This document shows positions 16,327 through 25,930 of a DNA stretch of 64,000 bases, one piece after another; the first letter of the stretch is position 1; every line of letters begins with the position of its first letter. The notes under the pieces are model-generated. The model searched no databases, was not told the DNA's origin, and saw only the letters and a list, made by a program, of their open reading frames with translations. Source of the DNA: Arthrobacter glacialis (GTDB taxonomy: Bacteria; Actinomycetota; Actinomycetes; Actinomycetales; Micrococcaceae); contig NZ_PPXC01000017.1 in assembly GCF_002909445.1 (NCBI RefSeq), positions 1 to 64,000 on the forward strand, given 5' to 3'. Both the position numbers and the translations under genes were made by a program.

Positions 16327-19300
16327 CTACGCGTGCCGGCTGCGTCGCTTCCGGCTCACAGCAATGCCCACGCCGATCAACAGCGAGGCCAAGGCCAGCC
16401 CCGACAGCAGCGAGACATTGGCACCCGTTTTCGCCAGGTCATCTACCGTGGCCGGAGCCGTGGTGGCCACTGCCGTACTGAACGGCGTTGACGTTTTCGA
16501 CGGTGTTGCGCTCGGTGTTGCTGCGCCCGTGGGTGTTGCTGTCGCACTTGCCGTCGCGGACGGCGTTGCACTGGGAGACGCGCTCGGGCTCGGCGTCGGC
16601 ACCACCACCTCGGCAACCGTCACCGCAACGGAGCCGATGCTGCTGGCACCCACGGCACGGATCTGGTGACTCCCGGCAGTGGCACCGGCGGGCGTTGCGA
16701 CGTCGAGCGTAAACGCACCAACGCCGTCGGCCGTGGCATTGCCCAGGGGCAGCGGATCCGAATGCAGGCTCAGTGCCACCTGCTGGCCGGGCGTGAACCC
16801 GGAGCCTGCGAGTGTCCAGCCCTTGGCGGTGGCAACGGCGCTCAGTGCACCAACCCGCGCTACAGCGCTTTGTGGCAGGACCGCGAGCGCGCCATTGGCA
16901 TCAAGGGCCGAGAACGCCACCGTGTTCGCTCCGGAAACTGCCGGGACCGAGAAGTTGAATGCACCGTTGGCGGTGATGGCGTGTGCCGTGCCGTTCACGG
17001 TGGCAGTCACCGTTCCCGTGACACCGCTCAGGGTGCCGGTGGCGGTAAAGACGGGCTTGCCTGCTGCATCAAAGGAAACCTTGCCGGAGAAGTCCGTCAG
17101 GGTCAGGGCGGCGGAAGCTGGCAGCGCCGGGGCGCCAACACTCTTCCACGCAACATCGGGGGCGCGGTAGTAGCCAATCTTGGCCTCGTCCCAGCCTTGG
17201 GCCCGGTTGATGAGGCGGGCCGTGAAGTCCTCGAACTGGGCCGGATCGTTCTGGCGGTCAGCCTTGGCGCTCCACGCAAGCTCGGCCACGGCCGGGAAGC
17301 GCGGGAACATCATGTGGTTCATGTAGGCGCGCACCGAGTCAAAGGGCTTCTCGGGCGTCCACAGGATGTCGCCGTTCTGGTTCGTGGCATCGGACCACAG
17401 TGCCACTTCAACACCTAGGATCTGGCTGTCGGTCAGCTCTAGCTTCCCGCCGCCGGCCTTGGGGACGGCGGTGGTTGGCTCCCACTGGTAGGAACGGGCC
17501 AGGCTGACGAAGCCGCCGTTGACCCAGCGCAGGCCGTACTTGGTGGTGGCGTCGTACTTCATGTCGACGTAAGTCCTGTCGGCTGGGGACATGATCAGCT
17601 TGTTCCCCGCCTCCACGGCGTGGGCCACATTGGCGACCAGGTCCGCGGCGTCGCCGGATTCCTGGGCGTAGTTTTGCAGCACGCCGCCTGCCGGGAGGCC
17701 TTCGCCGTCGGCCCAGGAGTTCCAGGCGATGACCTTTTTGCCGTTGTCCGTGACTATCTTGTTCACGATCTTGGTGTACTCGGTGAACTGCTGGTGCGTG
17801 AGCCCGGCGGACTCGTCCCCACCCACGTGGATGTAGTCGGTGGTGTTGTTCTGCGCCGCAACGTCAGCCATGACAGCCGTCAGGAAGGTCTTGACGTTGT
17901 CCAGGTGTTCGGCGTCCTTGAGGCAGAAGTTCGGGCCGCGGCCATAGTTGGTCCACGGAGGGATGGCCACGTTGTTGCAGTTCAGGTTCGGCACCGCCGC
18001 CATGGCGGCACCGGCATGGCCGGGTCCGTCAATTTCCGGGATGACTTCAATGAAGCGCGCCGTGGCGTAGTCAACAATTTCCTTGTATTCGGCCTTTGAG
18101 TAGAACCATGGGCCTGCCACACCGTTGTCCACGGTACCAACGGGCATGCCGCTCTGCACCGATGCGCCGATTCCCGTCAGGGCCGGGTAGGCGTCAATGG
18201 CGATGCGCCAGCCCTGATCCTCGGTGAGGTGGAAATGGAACGCGTTGAGCTTGTATTCGGCCATGTAGTCCAGATACTTCTTGACATCGGCCACCGGGTA
18301 ATACCGGCGGGCGGCGTCAAGCATGGCGCCGCGGTAGTCCCAGCGCGGCTTGTCGGCGATTTCCACCGGCTCCACCGTCCAGGCTCCCAGTTGCACGGTT
18401 TCGGCACTGATCTGCACCGGCAGCAGCTGGCGCAGGGTTTGGATGCCGTTAAAAACGCCCTCGGCGGTGTTACCCGTAACGAGCACACCTGTTCCCTTGA
18501 CGCTGAGCGTGTAGCCCTGCTCCCCCAACGACGCCGGGCCGTTGCTGGCCAAGGTGATCGCCGGGTAGAGGCTCGACGGCGTTTGTCCCATCTTAAGTGT
18601 GAAGCCGGCGGCGGGCTTGAGCAGATCTGCCAGGTAGCTGCCCAGTGTTGCCGTTGCGGCATCGGTGACAATCGGGGTGTTCTTGGTCAGGCCGAAGCGC
18701 GGGCCTGTGCCGGCCACTACCGAGTTGGGTTCCGGGATCAGCGCCGGCAGACCGGTGGGCGGCACGTATCCGGGGTTCATGGCGCTCACGGAGAACTCGG
18801 CCACTGTGGTGGTTTCAGTGCCCGCTGCACCAATGTCGTTGTAGGACACCAGCTTTACGTAGCGACCCGTGGCCGCGGCGGCGAAGTAGGCGCTTTGCTT
18901 GTTGTTCCCCGTGACGAACTTGCCGCCGGCAACGGGTGATCCCCAGTTGACGCCGTCGTCGGAAACGTACACACGGTAGTCGCCAATGGCGCCGTTGGTG
19001 TTGTTTTGGCGGGCCGTGTAGTTCACGCCGCACAGGGTCAAGTTTTCGCCCAGATCAACACTGAGCGAGTTGGGGAATTCCATGGTGCCCTTGGACCAGC
19101 CAGTGGAGAAAAATGTTGCATTGTTGCCGTCAATAGCGTTCGACGCCGGGGTGTCCTCGGAACCGTAGGTGACTAGGGACTCCTCGGAACTGGCCTTGGC
19201 CGATACCGGCTTGATGGCAGTGGGTGCGCATCCGGCCGGAACAGCAGTCAGGGCTGCCGGCGCTGCCGGCAGTTCAAAAGGCGCCTGCAAGGCAATGGTT

Positions 19301-21705
19301 GCACCGGTTGCCGAGGAAGTGAACGGCGCACCCGCTGCGGTGGCCGTGAGGGTCATTTGCGGGGTGTAACTGCCCGCGGCTACGTCGGCGGCGTCAAAGG
19401 TGTGCTTCTTGGCCCGGCAGAATTGCTGGGCACCGGGTGCCAGCGTTCCGCTGAAACAGCCGGCAATGTCGATGCTGGACGTTGCTGCAATGTTGCTCAA
19501 CGGCACGTTGCCGTCATTGGTGATGCGCACCATGTAGGAACCCTTGTCCTTGATGCCAAGGCCGGGAGGTGAAGCGTAGTTGAACACGTCCAGGATGGTT
19601 TCAATCTTGACGGACGGGGCCGGGACCAGCTCACCGTGTTCGGCGGGGGCGCTGGTAGTCACCTTGACTTTCTTGATGGTCCCCTTGAAGAACCACTGGT
19701 CTGTGGGGCCGGCAGTGTTGGCGCTGGTCTTAAAGTGCACCCCACCAATGGTGACGGTGTCCAGGTTGGGCAGGGACTTGAAGAAGAACTGGCCGGCTTT
19801 GGACGCCTTTTCAGCTCCGTCCACAAAGAACTTGGTGGTGCCGTTGGCGGCGGTCAAGGTGACGGTGTGGTCTGCACCGTCCATGATGTTGGCCGTGACC
19901 GAGGCGGTGGCCAGGAAGTTCGGCCGGGCCGCACGGATTTCATAGTAGGGGTTCTTGCCGCTGTTGACTGTCAGCAAAAGCTCGTGGTCATCCACACTCT
20001 TTTGCGAGGCGCCAAACAGGGTCTGCGGCAGGGATGACACACTGTTGGTGCTGTTGAACGTGACGGAGATGCTGCCGTTGTCCAGGTTTTTGAGCTTGTC
20101 CAAGTTCCCGGTGGTGACGTTGCTCAGCGACGTGCCGTCGTAGGTCTTGGGGGTGTTGTCCTCAAAAACCACTATTTCTGCTGCTGCGCCGGTTCCGGCC
20201 ACTGTGGCCAGCCGGACCAGGACTTGCGAGCTCTTGCCGGCAGCCGTGTATGTGGCCTGCACGTCCTGGGCCTGGACGGCGCTGTTCTTGCTGGTGGCAA
20301 CGGGGACGTTGACCACTGCTTGCGCGCCTGCGGCAATAGCGGGTGCCGCAGCGCTACCTGCAACGTAAGTGCCGCCGTCGATCGTCACAGTGCCTGCCGG
20401 CAGGGCCGCGGCGTTCTGGTTGGTGACCGTGACCGGGACAGTGGTGGTACCGCCAATGGCCAGCTGCGTGCTGCCGGGGATGGAAAGCGGGGCGCAAGTA
20501 CCCTCCAGCTCGGCGAGCGGGAAGGAGGCGAAGGTGATGTCTGCATAGCCGTTGCGTTCGTACAGCACACCCACGGTTTTGTCGCCGATCATGGCAGCCG
20601 TGGAGTAGCCGGAGGAGCCCACTTCCAGGACCTTACCCACGGGCCAGGTAGTGCCGTCGTCGCAGGAGAGCCGGATGGTGGTGTTCATGCGGATGTCTTT
20701 GTCAAAGTTGTTGGTGGAAAGCATCCACTTCGACTTGGGATCACTGGCCGGAAGCGTGGGGAACACTCGCGTGATGGAGCCGTTGCTGGTGGCATCGATC
20801 AGGGCGGGGTCATCCGTCTTGGGACCCCAGGTGGCGCCGCCGTCAGTGGAGTAGGCACGCTGGCGGTTGTCGCCTGCTCGGTTGTTCCAAATCAGGTTGC
20901 CGTTGGACATGGCGGCTGTTTTGTTTTCATCAGCTCCGGCAAGCGGGGCTCCATGCTGCCACGTTGCGCCGTTGTCATCGGTCCAGGCACTGACGGCACT
21001 GGAGCCGGGGGTGCGCATGAGGTACTGCTGCACCAAGCGGCCCTTGAACGGCCCGGTGGCAATGTAGGTGGCCATGCCGGATGCGGCAAAGCCACCTGCC
21101 CAGGCCGGGTCCTTTACCTGGGGTGTGATGTTGTGGTGTTCCCAGCTGGCGCCGTTGTCATCCGAGTAGCTGACCCAGTGCTGGACGATGGTGGGGGTGT
21201 CCTCGATGCCCGTTGTCCCGGCAAGGAAACCTGTCTTCTTGGACCCTGTGTAAAACAAGAAGACTCGGTTCGTTTCCGGGTTATAACCCAGCGACGGGTC
21301 GCCATAGCCTTCCGGGTAATTGCCGCCGTGGGCAATTTTCTGTTCGGTCCAGGTGGTGCCGCCATCCTTGCTAATGCGCACCACAGTGTCAATGAATGAG
21401 GGCAGATCAGCCACGGTGTGGCGGCCGTCGTAGGCGGTGACGATTGTCCCGTCATTGGTGACAATCATCGCGGGGATCCGGTACTGCCGGTACTTCCCGT
21501 CCTGGTGCGTGGCCAGGTCAACCCGCTTGACGTCGGCCAGCTCGGCCAAGGGAGCGGGGTTGGAGCTGGGCACGTCCTCCAGCGCCGGGGCAAGGTTGGC
21601 CACGGATTGCGCGGCCAAGGAGCTTGCCTGGGCGGGGGTAACTGCCGCACCCAGCAGGCACGCCGCCACCGCGGCAGCCATGGACTTTCTAAACCAAGAA
21701 CTCAA
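16327..21705 (-). CDS. Giant wall-anchored sialidase / GH20 beta-N-acetylhexosaminidase fusion
   Basis: A multi-domain surface enzyme of about 1792 residues. After the signal peptide, a GH33-type exo-sialidase (about 70-400) has the YRIP motif and four Asp-boxes (SKDGGTTW, SDDNGASW, TDDNGATW, STDGGATW). Then come an NPCBM-type linker, a laminin-G/CBM40-like domain (about 505-680), a second linker, and an F5/8 type C (CBM32-like) domain (about 830-972). A GH20 hexosaminidase follows, with its own N-terminal domain and a catalytic barrel at about 1118-1485; HVGGDES holds the catalytic Asp-Glu pair. Ig-like segments, a Ser/Thr/Pro-rich stalk and LAKTG-span-RKRR end the protein. TTG at 21705 is preferred for GGAGAG upstream and a compact signal peptide; ATG 21765, preceded by GGGGAG, is the alternative. 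It probably removes terminal sialic acid and then GlcNAc/GalNAc from glycoconjugates. Confidence 0.9.
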   Translation of the reverse strand: MSSWFRKSMAAAVAACLLGAAVTPAQASSLAAQSVANLAPALEDVPSSNPAPLAELADVKRVDLATHQDGKYRQYRIPAMIVTNDGTIVTAYDGRHTVADLPSFIDTVVRISKDGGTTWTEQKIAHGGNYPEGYGDPSLGYNPETNRVFLFYTGSKKTGFLAGTTGIEDTPTIVQHWVSYSDDNGASWEHHNITPQVKDPAWAGGFAASGMATYIATGPFKGRLVQQYLMRTPGSSAVSAWTDDNGATWQHGAPLAGADENKTAAMSNGNLIWNNRAGDNRQRAYSTDGGATWGPKTDDPALIDATSNGSITRVFPTLPASDPKSKWMLSTNNFDKDIRMNTTIRLSCDDGTTWPVGKVLEVGSSGYSTAAMIGDKTVGVLYERNGYADITFASFPLAELEGTCAPLSIPGSTQLAIGGTTTVPVTVTNQNAAALPAGTVTIDGGTYVAGSAAAPAIAAGAQAVVNVPVATSKNSAVQAQDVQATYTAAGKSSQVLVRLATVAGTGAAAEIVVFEDNTPKTYDGTSLSNVTTGNLDKLKNLDNGSISVTFNSTNSVSSLPQTLFGASQKSVDDHELLLTVNSGKNPYYEIRAARPNFLATASVTANIMDGADHTVTLTAANGTTKFFVDGAEKASKAGQFFFKSLPNLDTVTIGGVHFKTSANTAGPTDQWFFKGTIKKVKVTTSAPAEHGELVPAPSVKIETILDVFNYASPPGLGIKDKGSYMVRITNDGNVPLSNIAATSSIDIAGCFSGTLAPGAQQFCRAKKHTFDAADVAAGSYTPQMTLTATAAGAPFTSSATGATIALQAPFELPAAPAALTAVPAGCAPTAIKPVSAKASSEESLVTYGSEDTPASNAIDGNNATFFSTGWSKGTMEFPNSLSVDLGENLTLCGVNYTARQNNTNGAIGDYRVYVSDDGVNWGSPVAGGKFVTGNNKQSAYFAAAATGRYVKLVSYNDIGAAGTETTTVAEFSVSAMNPGYVPPTGLPALIPEPNSVVAGTGPRFGLTKNTPIVTDAATATLGSYLADLLKPAAGFTLKMGQTPSSLYPAITLASNGPASLGEQGYTLSVKGTGVLVTGNTAEGVFNGIQTLRQLLPVQISAETVQLGAWTVEPVEIADKPRWDYRGAMLDAARRYYPVADVKKYLDYMAEYKLNAFHFHLTEDQGWRIAIDAYPALTGIGASVQSGMPVGTVDNGVAGPWFYSKAEYKEIVDYATARFIEVIPEIDGPGHAGAAMAAVPNLNCNNVAIPPWTNYGRGPNFCLKDAEHLDNVKTFLTAVMADVAAQNNTTDYIHVGGDESAGLTHQQFTEYTKIVNKIVTDNGKKVIAWNSWADGEGLPAGGVLQNYAQESGDAADLVANVAHAVEAGNKLIMSPADRTYVDMKYDATTKYGLRWVNGGFVSLARSYQWEPTTAVPKAGGGKLELTDSQILGVEVALWSDATNQNGDILWTPEKPFDSVRAYMNHMMFPRFPAVAELAWSAKADRQNDPAQFEDFTARLINRAQGWDEAKIGYYRAPDVAWKSVGAPALPASAALTLTDFSGKVSFDAAGKPVFTATGTLSGVTGTVTATVNGTAHAITANGAFNFSVPAVSGANTVAFSALDANGALAVLPQSAVARVGALSAVATAKGWTLAGSGFTPGQQVALSLHSDPLPLGNATADGVGAFTLDVATPAGATAGSHQIRAVGASSIGSVAVTVAEVVVPTPSPSASPSATPSATASATATPTGAATPSATPSKTSTPFSTAVATTAPATVDDLAKTGANVSLLSGLALASLLIGVGIAVSRKRRSRHA

Positions 21706-21944
21706 GGCACTCTCCAATGTCTGGCCTGACCAAGGAGACGGCAGGCAGCCTGTGAAATGGGACATCCGATGTCACTCCCCGAGAGTCTAGGTGGATATGT
21801 TATGGATCACAATGGTTTGCAGTGCCCTCACCCTTTGTTACGTTTCGCCGATTCCACTGCCGCCTGCAACGAGTTCCTCGACATCCCCGCCGCGCCGCAG
21901 TAGTCTCCGATCTAGATTCGAACAACATCCAGTAAGGAGCCACC

Positions 21945-22739
21945 ATGACCGCTTATGTCACCTCCGCCGACGGAACCCGCATTGCCTACGACTCCCAGGG
22001 TTCAGGCCCCGTCGTCATTCTTGTTGCCGGCGCCATGCAATTTCGGGCCTTTGACCCCACCACCTCTGCCATGGCCATTTTGCTCGCCGCAGAGGGCTTT
22101 ACAGTCGTCAATTTCGACCGGCGCGGCCGCGGCGACAGCGCCCAGGCGCCGTCGTTCACTCTTGCCGACACCATTGAGGATCTCCGCTCCCTCATCGGCG
22201 TCGCTGGTGGACCGGCCGCCTTGGTGGGCAACTCTTCCGGCGGATCCATCAGCCTCGCGGCCGCCGCGGCAGGCCTGGACATCTCGGAGCTGGTGCTCTT
22301 TGAGGTGCCCCTGCGTGAAGAACCCGGTGGTGAAGGCGCCGAATTTCTGGCCGGCCTGCGCGAGAGGATTGCACACGGAACCGCCGATGAAACCATCGAA
22401 TATTTCATGAAAGACATGCCACCCGAGTGGCTTGAGGGCGCGCGGAACAGTCCGGGCTGGCCCGTCATGACGGCCATGGGGCCCTCGCTGGAGGCGGACG
22501 CCGAATCGCTGGCATGGACTCAGAGCGCACCCCGCGCCGAACTTTTCTCTGACATTGGCGCGCGAACCCTGGTCTTGGTGGGAGCGGAAACGCTGCCGAT
22601 CATGCCGCAGGCCGCCGAATCCATCGCCAACAATCTTTCCCACGCAACACTGGGGCAACTCCCTGCGGCGAATCACAGTTGGGAGCCGGCAGTGATGGCC
22701 AAGGCGGTGGCGGCATTCCTCAAGGGCATGCCAGCGTGA
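21945..22739 (+). CDS. Alpha/beta hydrolase
   Basis: A cytoplasmic hydrolase of 264 residues with the usual fold: an oxyanion-region motif ILVAGAMQFR, then VVNFDRRGRGDSAQAP, the nucleophile elbow GNSSGG (Ser of the G-N-S-S-G pattern) near residue 94, a late Asp region LVLVGAETLP, and His in LPAANHSW. AAGGAG lies five bases before the ATG. It is a single gene between the divergent sialidase and the GerMN lipoprotein. The substrate is unknown. Confidence 0.87.
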   Translation: MTAYVTSADGTRIAYDSQGSGPVVILVAGAMQFRAFDPTTSAMAILLAAEGFTVVNFDRRGRGDSAQAPSFTLADTIEDLRSLIGVAGGPAALVGNSSGGSISLAAAAAGLDISELVLFEVPLREEPGGEGAEFLAGLRERIAHGTADETIEYFMKDMPPEWLEGARNSPGWPVMTAMGPSLEADAESLAWTQSAPRAELFSDIGARTLVLVGAETLPIMPQAAESIANNLSHATLGQLPAANHSWEPAVMAKAVAAFLKGMPA

Positions 22740-22861
22740 CCTGACTGCAATGACATTGCGGTTGTGCGCCCTTTGCCTCCGCACGCTTCCGCCACACGGG
22801 CAGCAGCTCTACCGTAGTTTCATGGGAATGGCAGATCCCCATGAAACTCGGGGAGGGCGTC

Positions 22862-23494
22862 ATGCGTGGACGTGGAAAATCAACTGTGGCAGCACTCGCC
22901 TGTGGCGTGGGTTTGCTGCTCACGGGGTGCTTGGGACCTTATGCAACACCTGAATCTACGCTCCCGGCATCAACCCAGTCGACCACTGTCAGCCCAGCAA
23001 GCGGTGGAGCCGCAAGCGCAAGCAAGGTCCCGGCGTCGAACCCTCCCGTAACCGGCACTACGGGCGGCAACGACCCAACCGTCATGCCCACCTCGGCGTC
23101 GGTGACAGTTTTCTACATTGCCCAGGGCGACGCCGGGACGTCCGGACCCGCCCTTGGCTGCGGAGACAGCGCGGTGGCCGTGACGAGTGCGACCATCATG
23201 TTCACCGACCCTGTGGAAGGGGCATTGCGCACGCTGTTGGCCAATCATGCAGCCCAGATTGGGCAGTCGGGATTGTCCAATGCGCTCTGGCAATCTTCGC
23301 TGAGCGTGGACTCCGTGGACAGATCCGGGGGCACCATCACGGCGCAACTGAGCGGCACCCTCACCCTCGGCGGTGAGTGCGACATTCCCCGCGCGGAGCA
23401 GCAACTCCTGCGCACGGCCCAGCAGGCAGCAGGCGCACCAGTGGCGATAATAGTCAACGGAAAAGCGTTGAGTGATGCCTTGAGCCTGAAGTAG
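22862..23494 (+). CDS. GerMN-domain lipoprotein
   Basis: A lipoprotein of 210 residues. The start at 22862 is set by GGGAGGG about four bases upstream; an earlier in-frame ATG (22841) would put charged residues before the signal peptide. The lipobox LLTGC follows. A Ser/Thr/Ala-rich linker leads to a GerMN-type domain, recognised by VTVFYIAQGD, EGALRTLLA, and VDSVDRSGGTITAQLSGTL. These domains occur in spore-germination and LpqB-type envelope proteins. The role here is unknown, presumably in the cell envelope. Confidence 0.8.
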   Translation: MRGRGKSTVAALACGVGLLLTGCLGPYATPESTLPASTQSTTVSPASGGAASASKVPASNPPVTGTTGGNDPTVMPTSASVTVFYIAQGDAGTSGPALGCGDSAVAVTSATIMFTDPVEGALRTLLANHAAQIGQSGLSNALWQSSLSVDSVDRSGGTITAQLSGTLTLGGECDIPRAEQQLLRTAQQAAGAPVAIIVNGKALSDALSLK

Positions 23495-23553
23495 CAGGCA
23501 CAATGGAAAAACTTTTGATGCCTATTTAGCAACATTGGTTATATCCTGAGCAC

Positions 23554-24882
23554 GTGAATACTCCAAGCTCAGGCGCCAACGCTGCCGCCGAAACACTGTC
23601 CGAAGAAGCCCTCGACGCCCTTTCCAGGGCCGGGACGGCAGCAGCCACCGCAGACACAGCTGGCGCCGCCGCTCACAGGCACGAGGCGTTGCTCTCGTCC
23701 CGGGCCGCCAACATCAAGCAGTCGGCCGTGCGTGATGTGTTTGAGATTTCCATGCAACCCGGCCTGGTGTCGCTGGCCGGCGGCAATCCGTATCTACAGT
23801 CACTGCCACTGGATCGCTTAGCAAAGACGGCGGCAGCAATCATTGCCGAACACGGTCTGGAGGCGCTGCAGTATGGCGGCGGCCAGGGCACCCAGGAACT
23901 GCGGGAGCAGATTTGTGCCGTCATGGCAGCCGAGGGAATTCTGGACGCGGATCCGGAAAACGTTGTCATCACCGCCGGTTCCCAGTCCGCCCAGGACGTT
24001 GCGGCGAAGGTGTTTTGCGATCCGGGCGATGTCATCCTGCTCGAGGACCCCACCTATGTCGGCGCCCTGAACACCTTTGAAGCCTATGAGGTGGACATCC
24101 AGCCGGTTGCCGGAGATGAGTACGGCTTGATTCCCTCGGCCCTGCAAAAAACCATCGCGGAACTGCAGGCGGCAGGCAAGCGCATCAAGCTGCTTTACAC
24201 CATCCCCAATTTCAACAACCCGTCCGGGGTGATGCTGGCGCCGGAACGCCGGCAGGAAATTGTTGACATATGCCGTGAGGCGAATATTCTTGTGCTGGAA
24301 GACAATCCCTACGGGCTGTTGAAGTTCGACGGCGTGCTGCCGGAGCCCCTGCGGGCGGCAAACCCGGAGGATGTGCTGTACCTGGGATCGTTCTCGAAGA
24401 TTTTTGCACCGGGCCTTCGCATTGGCTGGGCACTGGTGCCAGCCCACCTCAAGCAGCGCTACTACTTGGCCAGCGAGGCCGTCACGCTGTGTCCGCCCAC
24501 ATTTAGCCAGCTGCTGGTCAGCGACTACCTGCGCAATTACGACTGGCGCGGCCAGATCAGCACTTACCGCACCCTGTATGCGGAACGGTGTGCGGCCCTC
24601 TTGGCAGCGCTCGAAGAGTTCATGCCGGCGGAGGTGTCCTGGACCCGCCCGGAAGGCGGCTTCTTTGTGTGGCTGACTCTCCCGGAAGGCATCGACAGCT
24701 ACCCGCTCCTCTACACGGGCATCGACGCAGGCGTGGTCTTTGTTCCTGGCGCAGCGTTCTCGGCATCGCACGCCCCCAGCAACAAACTGCGGCTGGCCTT
24801 CAGCGCCGTACCGGCAGAAACTCTGCGTGAAGGAGTCAGGCGCCTGGCGCCGGTCCTGGCGGAGGCCATCGCCGCAAGGTAG
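23554..24882 (+). CDS. PLP-dependent class I aminotransferase (2-aminoadipate/multisubstrate type)
   Basis: A 442-residue enzyme. The PLP Lys lies in SFSKIFAPGLRIGW; NFNNPSGVML and LEDNPYGLL are the Asn and Asp/Tyr motifs of fold-type I enzymes related to LysN/AAT-like 2-aminoadipate aminotransferases and to the catalytic part of MocR proteins. The first 50 residues are an Ala/Thr-rich, low-complexity extension with no HTH, so it is not a MocR regulator. It starts with GTG at 23554. It stands alone and ends at a duplicated palindromic element. The substrate is not determinable. Confidence 0.87.
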   Translation: MNTPSSGANAAAETLSEEALDALSRAGTAAATADTAGAAAHRHEALLSSRAANIKQSAVRDVFEISMQPGLVSLAGGNPYLQSLPLDRLAKTAAAIIAEHGLEALQYGGGQGTQELREQICAVMAAEGILDADPENVVITAGSQSAQDVAAKVFCDPGDVILLEDPTYVGALNTFEAYEVDIQPVAGDEYGLIPSALQKTIAELQAAGKRIKLLYTIPNFNNPSGVMLAPERRQEIVDICREANILVLEDNPYGLLKFDGVLPEPLRAANPEDVLYLGSFSKIFAPGLRIGWALVPAHLKQRYYLASEAVTLCPPTFSQLLVSDYLRNYDWRGQISTYRTLYAERCAALLAALEEFMPAEVSWTRPEGGFFVWLTLPEGIDSYPLLYTGIDAGVVFVPGAAFSASHAPSNKLRLAFSAVPAETLREGVRRLAPVLAEAIAAR

Positions 24883-24893
24883 CCGAACTTAAA

Positions 24894-24965
24894 CAACTGA
24901 CCCGCAGAAAACGCCGAAAAATCGCGAATTTCCTTGTTTTTTCGGCGTTTTCTGCGGGCTAGTTG
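24894..24965. repeat. Intergenic palindrome, family B copy 1
   Basis: Left arm 24901-24921 pairs perfectly with 24938-24958 (21 bp), and the pairing continues partly through CAACT/AGTTG at the ends. The run of T in the right arm and of A in the left lets it act as a terminator on both strands, at the convergent end of the aminotransferase and LASTG genes. It shares about 45 nearly identical bases with the element at 27600-27671. Confidence 0.9.
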
Positions 24966-24980
24966 CGATCAGAGGCTGGG

Positions 24981-25733
24981 TCAGGAATGGGACGCCTTGC
25001 TGCGGCGTCGCAACAAGAGCGCCGCTCCGGCGGCACTCAGGATGCCGGCCCCGAAAAGCAGCGGCAAGGTGGCGGATCCGGTGGAGGCCAGATCACCCCG
25101 CCCGGATCCTGAAGCTGCTTGGCTGCCAGGCGCGGTTTCTGCACCAGCGGTGGCCGGCACCGACTGCGGCGCCGTGGCAGAGGCTGTGGGCGGCGAGGTT
25201 GTTGGTCCAGTTGTTCCAGGCGCCGTGGTGGGCGGGTTGCTGGGCAGCACAGGTGCGGGCACCACAGTGTAGCCAGTCCCGGCAATGTCCAGGCCAACAC
25301 TGAATACGGATGCGGCCGGAACGGGGATGCCGCCCTTCACGCTGAGGCATTCCAGCGCCACAGTTGCCCCACTGCCCAATTTGTAATCATCCAGCACGGC
25401 AAGGACCGGCACAGCCGCAGGTGCAGCAGGGTTGGTCAGCGGAATCGTTGCCGAAATGACCATCGCCTTCCCGCCGGCGGGAACAACGCTGGCGCGGGCG
25501 GCGTCGGTAAATCCCGCCGGGCACGGCGCAGGCGCCAGCACGGTTGCGAAGCCGGGCTGCGCCGTCGTGCTGCCAACAGCTACAACCTTGCCGCCAGTAT
25601 CTAGCAGCGTCAGGATTCCAACACTATTTTCGGGTGTGGGAGGGGCTGCTGCATGGGCGGCCGCCGGTGCAGCCAGAAGCAGTGCGCCAACCCCAATGGC
25701 AGTTGCGAGGCGTGCGGGCGTATTCAGTGACAC
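24981..25733 (-). CDS. Small wall-anchored surface protein with LASTG sorting signal
   Basis: A secreted protein of 250 residues with no recognised enzymatic domain. GTG at 25733 was chosen because AAGGG lies eight bases upstream and the following residues form a signal peptide (LLLAAPAAAHAAA). The longer frame to 25832 lacks such features. The mature part is a beta-rich domain with two Cys (in APCPAGF and ALECLSV), then a Pro/Thr/Ser-rich stalk, LASTG, a membrane span and RRRSK. The sorting signal matches those of HtaA, the neocarzinostatin-like protein and the sialidase. The gene diverges from the PHP-domain protein. Confidence 0.78.
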   Translation of the reverse strand: MSLNTPARLATAIGVGALLLAAPAAAHAAAPPTPENSVGILTLLDTGGKVVAVGSTTAQPGFATVLAPAPCPAGFTDAARASVVPAGGKAMVISATIPLTNPAAPAAVPVLAVLDDYKLGSGATVALECLSVKGGIPVPAASVFSVGLDIAGTGYTVVPAPVLPSNPPTTAPGTTGPTTSPPTASATAPQSVPATAGAETAPGSQAASGSGRGDLASTGSATLPLLFGAGILSAAGAALLLRRRSKASHS

Positions 25734-25930
25734 GTAAAGAACCCTTCTGGTCGCCGCCCCGTTTGGACGGCTTGGTTGATGCATCGTCCCGTACCCACAT
25801 GGACGGTAGATGGACGCACAGTAAACCATCACGCACCTGCCAGTCAGGTCCCGTTCACCCGAGTATTTTTCCCGTTAACCTTCGCTGCCTACGCTCTGTT
25901 TGTTCCAAACTACGAGGAGAGCTTTCAGAA

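Noticed and set aside
25544-25930. Extended start of the PHP protein
   Set aside because: The extension lies antisense to the LASTG gene and would bury the twin-arginine signal in the middle of the protein.
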